Source: a virus. Taken from it: a stretch of 25,634 nt of DNA. The position numbers were made by a program, and so were the translations under genes. The stretch is from IMG/VR virus record IMGVR_UViG_3300045256_000840, positions 1 to 25,634 of that record. One strand, written 5' to 3'. Of the stretch, positions 22,420 through 25,634 are shown one piece after another. Numbering within the stretch: position 1 is the stretch's first letter; the number at the start of each line of letters is the position of its first letter. The notes under the pieces were generated by a model, which was given only the letters and a program-made list of their open reading frames with translations, had not been told where the DNA came from and made no database searches.

Positions 22420-22546
22420 CCAATGTTCGATCCTTAAAAAACGCATATTGAAGAAAAGTGAACGGGTTTTGAAAAAGAATAATAATAACTAAGTACACAT
22501 ATAGTACGAAAACGGATCGGGTTTATAAAAAAATTATATATACGTT

Positions 22547-22568
22547 ACCCCCACCCAAGCGCGACCCG
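22547..22568. other. GC-rich island, candidate cos/packaging site
   Basis: Twenty-two bases with 17 G or C (ACCCCCACCC, then AAGCGCGACCCG) stand out in strongly AT-rich DNA, just upstream of terL. The call rests on composition and position only. Confidence 0.25.
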
Positions 22569-22789
22569 TTCAAAAATTTTTTGGTGGAAAACTTAAACAC
22601 GAAATGTTGTTCCGTTTTCGCTCCTTCCATCCTATCTTAACCGTGTTCGATAGTACAAAATAAGATTCTGTTTGAACCGTATAATTGTTGATTATGAGAT
22701 TGATAACAAACTGCTGTGTTCGTTGAATGAAATATAATTGAACCTTGAAATCGAATAACTAACAATATGTTAAGTAGACCAGCATAACA

Positions 22790-22802
22790 ATTGATTATCA
22801 AT
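22790..22802. repeat. Short palindrome ATTGAT-T-ATCAAT
   Basis: A 6-bp arm palindrome with one central base, in the terS-terL gap, 18 nt from the 13-bp inverted repeat. Confidence 0.5.
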
Positions 22803-22820
22803 CACTTACAACAGTTATAT

Positions 22821-22850
22821 AATGTTATGAATTTCATAATTCATAACATT
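22821..22850. repeat. Perfect 13-bp inverted repeat
   Basis: AATGTTATGAATT (22821-22833) and AATTCATAACATT (22838-22850) are exact reverse complements with a TCAT spacer. No T-tract follows on either strand, so it is more like a protein-binding site or cruciform than a terminator. Confidence 0.85.
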
Positions 22851-22914
22851 CTGTTATTCCATCTAACGAACACGGCCATTGATTGAAAATTTGATAATAG
22901 ATATTTCAATCTGC

Positions 22915-22931
22915 ATTATGAAAATCATAAT
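22915..22931. repeat. Inverted repeat ATTATGA-AAA-TCATAAT
   Basis: A 7-bp arm repeat with a 3-nt spacer directly abuts a CGAACACGG copy (22932-22940). Its core resembles part of the 13-bp repeat (TTATGA / TCATAA). Confidence 0.6.
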
Positions 22932-22978
22932 CGAACACGGTATAATGTAGAGTTCGAAAACGGCAGTTCAGGAGAATA

Positions 22979-23476
22979 TTATTCTGTTGAATCAATATCA
23001 ATGACCGTGTTCGATGGGTTACGATTAAGCACTTGCCTTAATTGTTCAATGCTCATTGAAGGCAGATTGATGTTGTTAGTCTGTTTCAAGGATACGTGTT
23101 GTTTAGCCTTCTCGTGAATCTTGTATAAATCCTCTATGTGCTTCAATGCCTTCAAGGCAGTACCTAAGTTACCCTTACTCATAGCGAGTTCGTAAACGCG
23201 ATTATAACGGTCTGTATGCCTTTCTATTATTGCTTGCGTCTCATATTCACCTTGCTTACGCAATGCCGTGTTCGTCCACAGTACATCCTTATCGTAGGAG
23301 GCATCGCTAAGTTTATATAGTTGTTTGTACTCCTCCCTAATCTGAAAAGGCAATCGGCCATCTAAGTATTGCTCTAGTACCCATTGTTTTCTTTTTAATG
23401 AAGAGTAGTCGGACACGGTAGGTTGAACAACCTCCCTACTACCATTATTATCACTTATTGTCATTCCACTTACCAT
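22979..23476 (-). CDS. terS: Terminase small subunit (putative)
   Basis: This 165-residue protein lies upstream of terL in the same direction. The N-terminal half (about 25-75: LKRKQWVLEQYLDGRLPFQIREEY...SDASYDKDVLWTN) looks like a helix-turn-helix DNA-binding region. The following helical hairpin (NRVYELAMSKGNLGTALKALKHIEDLYKIHE, about 92-121) matches the central oligomerisation domain of small terminases, and the tail (PSMSIEQLRQVLNRNPSN) would contact the large subunit. Small terminases bind the pac or cos DNA. The CGAANACGG repeat lies within and around this gene. The start is ATG 23476, or ATG 23464 four codons in. Family identity is inferred from layout and position. Confidence 0.78.
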   Translation of the reverse strand: MVSGMTISDNNGSREVVQPTVSDYSSLKRKQWVLEQYLDGRLPFQIREEYKQLYKLSDASYDKDVLWTNTALRKQGEYETQAIIERHTDRYNRVYELAMSKGNLGTALKALKHIEDLYKIHEKAKQHVSLKQTNNINLPSMSIEQLRQVLNRNPSNTVIDIDSTE

Positions 23477-23505
23477 AAATTTTTCTTAATAACGAAATAA
23501 TATTT

Positions 23506-23597
23506 CGAACACGGATGAACACGAACACGGAAGAATATTCTGCATTGAAAACAAAATAGGTCGTGCCTCCGTCTTCGATACTTCATATCCGTTTTCG
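23506..23597. repeat. Cluster of four CGAANACGG 9-mers upstream of terS
   Basis: Exact copies are at 23506-23514 and 23522-23530 (direct, 16 bp apart), and at 23569-23577 and 23589-23597 (inverted, 20 bp apart). They lie in the 206-nt gap between the methyltransferase and terS, which has no gene. Confidence 0.7.
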
Positions 23598-23611
23598 ATT
23601 CTACCAATGAA

Positions 23612-23631
23612 GTTTATAAAAATTTATAAAC
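23612..23631. repeat. 9-bp inverted repeat GTTTATAAA / TTTATAAAC
   Basis: A perfect palindrome with a 2-nt spacer, 15 bp from a CGAANACGG copy, in the gap upstream of terS. It could be an operator; there is no T-tract. Confidence 0.7.
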
Positions 23632-23654
23632 CCCCAGTTCATCATACCATTTCG

Positions 23655-23668
23655 TATATATATAATTA
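23655..23668 (-). promoter_or_regulatory. TAATTATATATATA box upstream of terS
   Basis: It lies 15 nt past the methyltransferase stop and about 180 nt before terS. It is the most upstream copy of the recurrent box and a candidate promoter for the packaging genes. Confidence 0.4.
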
Positions 23669-23682
23669 ATTAATGATGATCA

Positions 23683-24372
23683 TCACAATAGATTTAACTG
23701 TGATCGAACTCGGTCAACCCCAACGTTGTAATAGTGTTCATCTTTCTCTATACAGATAAAATTGCGATTCGTATTTAAACAAGCAATCGCAGTCGTGCAA
23801 CTACCTGCACAATTGTCCAGAACGATGGCACCCTCGTTTGTATATGTCTTTATGAGGTATTCGAAAAGGGCAACAGGTTTCTGCGTTGCGTGTAGACCGC
23901 GTTCAACGTCAAACTTGAAAACCGATTTTGGATAGTTCGTATGCGTTTGATAATACGTCTCACCAGTAACGCCATCGATATGGTTGATTCGTGTTCGATC
24001 TGTTCTATTCTTATGGATTTTAGGTTTATCAAGTTCGATCAGGCCTTGGGGATTATAGACTCCCTTTTTTTTATAAAACACCAAAACCGATTCGTGGTGC
24101 TTGAGAGGTTGATTCTTTGCATTTTGAAAGTTGCTATTGATATTCTTTTCCCATATCCATTCGTAGCGAAATAATTTCGCGTTGCTCATGACCAGTTGGG
24201 AGGTAAAGGGCTGCGATGCTGTCAGTACTATTGTACCATTCGTTTTAATGATTCTTTCGTATTGGTTCCACAGTTGGTCAAAGGGAATTACAGTATCCCA
24301 ATTGCATCCAGTAATTGCATAAGGCAAATCACATAGTATCAGGTCAATTGACTTGTCGTCAATCTCATTCAT
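23683..24372 (-). CDS. DNA adenine-type methyltransferase (N6/N4 class, beta order)
   Basis: This is a 229-residue AdoMet-dependent DNA methyltransferase. Motif IV (catalytic) is DLPY at residues 15-18, in place of the usual DPPY. A variable target-recognition stretch follows (about 78-150). HATQKP (161-166) is the conserved approach to the cofactor site, and motif I is VLDNCAGSCTTA (184-195). The order IV, recognition region, I is the beta class. No restriction endonuclease is beside it, so it probably modifies phage DNA (protection from host restriction) or regulates expression or packaging. It starts at ATG 24372, only 14 residues before the catalytic motif, as in other compact phage enzymes. 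An ATAACCTTA box ends 18 nt upstream. Confidence 0.9.
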   Translation of the reverse strand: MNEIDDKSIDLILCDLPYAITGCNWDTVIPFDQLWNQYERIIKTNGTIVLTASQPFTSQLVMSNAKLFRYEWIWEKNINSNFQNAKNQPLKHHESVLVFYKKKGVYNPQGLIELDKPKIHKNRTDRTRINHIDGVTGETYYQTHTNYPKSVFKFDVERGLHATQKPVALFEYLIKTYTNEGAIVLDNCAGSCTTAIACLNTNRNFICIEKDEHYYNVGVDRVRSQLNLL

Positions 24373-24384
24373 TAATTTAGGACA

Positions 24385-24645
24385 TTATTTTAAGGTTATA
24401 AACTGATCATCGTACATCAGTATCGTTCTTTTCATCTGCAGCAACGAAGGAAAATTATCATCAATTCCTGTGATCATTGAATAGACCTCCTTAATTCTTG
24501 TTGGTTCATCCCAGCCATTTTCGAAAATTTGTTTTTGACAATCTTTGATCATTTTTGTTCGTTGTTCTTCAACAGTTAATGGTTCTTCCTTTTTCTTGAA
24601 CCTGCCCTTGTTGTCCTTCTCTTGTTCATTATGCTTGTAGTTCAT
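24385..24645 (-). CDS. Small charged protein, unknown
   Basis: This 86-residue protein (ATG 24645) is very hydrophilic in its first half (NEQEKDNKGRFKKKEEPLTVEEQ), suggesting a disordered lead, followed by a helical part (IKEVYSMITGIDDNFPSLLQMKRTI). No family is recognised. It stands between the small unknown gene and the methyltransferase in the same transcription unit. Its last codons (ATA ACC TTA AAA) double as the ATAACCTTA box in front of the methyltransferase. Confidence 0.65.
   Translation of the reverse strand: MNYKHNEQEKDNKGRFKKKEEPLTVEEQRTKMIKDCQKQIFENGWDEPTRIKEVYSMITGIDDNFPSLLQMKRTILMYDDQFITLK
24391..24399 (-). promoter_or_regulatory. ATAACCTTA box upstream of the methyltransferase
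   Basis: The box lies inside the end of the preceding gene and ends 18 nt before the ATG. Because it also encodes I-T-L it may be coincidental here. Confidence 0.3.
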
Positions 24646-24671
24646 ACTTTATATTTTTGTTTTAATTATGC

Positions 24672-24857
24672 TTATGATATAATCCCCCGTCTTCGTGCAG
24701 CATTAGTTATGGCATTGAATACGTCTGCACTTATGCAATTGCACTTATGATTCAAGGGTAGTCTATTGAATAGATATTTATATGCCTCCTTATATTCATC
24801 GAACTTCGAAGACAAATACCCGTTTTCGATAAGTGCTTTTACTTTTTCATCGCTCAT
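24672..24857 (-). CDS. Small protein, unknown
   Basis: This is a 61-residue protein from ATG 24857, 3 nt after the stop of the sigma-like gene. It is predicted to be mainly helical (KALIENGYLSSKFDEYKEAYKYLFNRL), with two cysteines (NHKCNCISAD) and a basic end (NAARRRGIIS). The 'YKYLF.R.P....CNCIS.DVF' pattern occurs in small phage proteins of Bacteroidetes, without known function. Confidence 0.65.
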   Translation of the reverse strand: MSDEKVKALIENGYLSSKFDEYKEAYKYLFNRLPLNHKCNCISADVFNAITNAARRRGIIS

Positions 24858-24860
24858 TTC

Positions 24861-25634
24861 TTAAATGGTTCTTCTACAAAAATTATGAATATCCTCCCTC
24901 TTAAATATTGCTTCTTGAAGTTGTTCAATTGATTTCTCTTTCATCACCTGTTGATCATTAACAAGGTTATAATACCCGTCTTCGTTCTTTTCGACTTCTT
25001 TACCAGTTAATATTTCAATCACCTTCCCCTTATTGGATATCATATACTTACTATAGTTGTTCACTGTTCTATAGACCTCCTCGCTGTATTGGTGCTTAGT
25101 GTAATTAATTAAGTTCAATCGAATATCCTTCTTCATTCGGGATATAACACTCTTTATAGTCCTATAATCGAGTCTCGAATGTGCAGCAAGTTTATTGTAC
25201 GTGTTATTAGTTGTTAAATAGTAAGTCTTGAACAAAAATGAATATCTCTCATTATAGTATGTATCTAAATACTTGAACAACGACTTCACCACAAGATCTA
25301 GGTCATCGTAAAACAATTGTGAAGAGTGATCTACATTTGATAATGCTGATTCTACCTCATTGAAATGATCTTCATCATTAATCGATATATATCTCTTCCT
25401 CGCCTGTCTCTTCTGTTTTAACTTAAAGTCATTGAACACTGAAAAATATAGGTAACCACCGAAGTTTTGATTTTTTGTGAATCCGCTATTTATTATCCTG
25501 TTTCTTACTTTAACTATGTTGTCTTGAAAAATATCCTCGTAAGCAAAATCATTCCAACACGCTCTTTGTGCATCGGACTTTAACTTTGAATAATTATCAT
25601 TGATGTATTCATCAAATCTTTCGACAACGGTCAT
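24861..25634 (-). CDS. Phage sigma-70-like factor fused to a NUMOD4-like domain
   Basis: A 257-residue protein read from the ATG in the last three bases of the window; it could begin further right. Residues about 15-80 follow sigma region 2: KLKSDAQRACWNDFAYEDIFQDN for 2.1-2.2, then GYLYFSVFNDFKLKQKRQ for the DNA-melting helix. Residues about 144-172 (NTYNKLAAHSRLDYRTIKSV) form the region 4 helix-turn-helix. A C-terminal part (about 186-245: VNNYSKYMISNKGKVIEILTG, then KSIEQLQEAIF) resembles the NUMOD4-type DNA-binding module usually attached to HNH endonucleases. It could direct host RNA polymerase to the phage late promoters. It lies first in the visible operon. Sigma identity is good; the NUMOD part is moderate. 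Confidence 0.75.
   Translation of the reverse strand: MTVVERFDEYINDNYSKLKSDAQRACWNDFAYEDIFQDNIVKVRNRIINSGFTKNQNFGGYLYFSVFNDFKLKQKRQARKRYISINDEDHFNEVESALSNVDHSSQLFYDDLDLVVKSLFKYLDTYYNERYSFLFKTYYLTTNNTYNKLAAHSRLDYRTIKSVISRMKKDIRLNLINYTKHQYSEEVYRTVNNYSKYMISNKGKVIEILTGKEVEKNEDGYYNLVNDQQVMKEKSIEQLQEAIFKREDIHNFCRRTI

Larger units (their letters stand above)
22361..22978. other. 618-nt non-coding region between terS and terL
   Basis: No convincing gene lies here (a 35-codon minus-strand ORF at 22523-22630 has no support). The region holds six exact copies of CGAANACGG (either strand), a GC-rich island (22547-22568), a perfect 13-bp inverted repeat (22821-22850), shorter palindromes at 22790-22802 and 22915-22931, and the terL leader boxes. 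The density of short symmetrical elements next to terS is what a packaging-initiation site or a regulatory hub would look like. Confidence 0.6.

Noticed and set aside
22523-22630. 35-codon minus-strand ORF in the terS-terL gap
   Set aside because: It spans the GC-rich island and the CGAANACGG repeats, has no recognisable pattern, and is probably chance.
22361-22978. Possible tRNA or CRISPR array in the non-coding gap
   Set aside because: No cloverleaf arms or CCA-type end are seen, and the 9-mer repeats are too short and irregularly spaced for CRISPR.
23850-24174. Open frames on both strands within the methyltransferase
   Set aside because: They are shadows; the methyltransferase frame carries the conserved motifs.

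Overview
The window is most of the late half of a temperate tailed phage or prophage of siphovirus type. It is AT-rich, Shine-Dalgarno signals are weak or absent, and several virion genes look like those of Bacteroidetes phages: the DUF6712-type adaptor, the XkdF-like protease/scaffold fusion, the RT-fsy-fklP tail hub, and the fibre N-terminus around 'TQAPKPSDNRYLN'. A Bacteroidetes (Flavobacteriia-like) host is therefore likely. I inferred this from protein patterns, not from a search.

Almost all genes lie on the minus strand and read from the right edge leftward. In that order they are: a sigma-70-like factor with a NUMOD-like C-terminus (24.9-25.6 kb), two small unknown proteins, an adenine-type DNA methyltransferase, the small terminase, a 618-nt non-coding region full of repeats, and the large terminase. 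A two-gene plus-strand membrane-protein cassette (19.9-20.9 kb) interrupts the operon. Then come a CHAP lysin, a tail-chaperone-like gene with a probable -1 programmed frameshift, a tail-terminator-like protein, a small anchored protein, an HK97-gp10-like protein, two large tail proteins, the tape measure, a protease-scaffold, the major capsid protein, a tail-tube-like protein, a strong terminator, three or four tail-fibre/baseplate ORFs, the portal, the head-tail adaptor, two overlapping small membrane proteins and a pair of paralogous small proteins. A plus-strand tyrosine integrase, cut by the left edge, converges on the end of this operon.

The module order is unusual. The tail genes precede the head genes, and the portal sits at the far end, about 17 kb from the large terminase. 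The most interesting signals are: (1) a T9 slippery run at 18835-18843, followed by a second open frame of 101 codons that ends 3 nt before the next gene; (2) a tail-fibre gene whose third tandem module is split by a +1 shift between two ORFs; (3) at least 12 copies of a 9-mer CGAANACGG (either strand) clustered around terS and the terS-terL gap, together with a 13-bp inverted repeat and a GC-rich island, suggesting a packaging or regulatory region; (4) recurrent TAATTATA and ATAACCTTA boxes in front of minus-strand genes, which may be phage promoters, possibly read by the phage sigma factor; (5) the sigma-NUMOD fusion; and (6) the plus-strand membrane-protein cassette, a candidate accessory (superinfection or defence) module.
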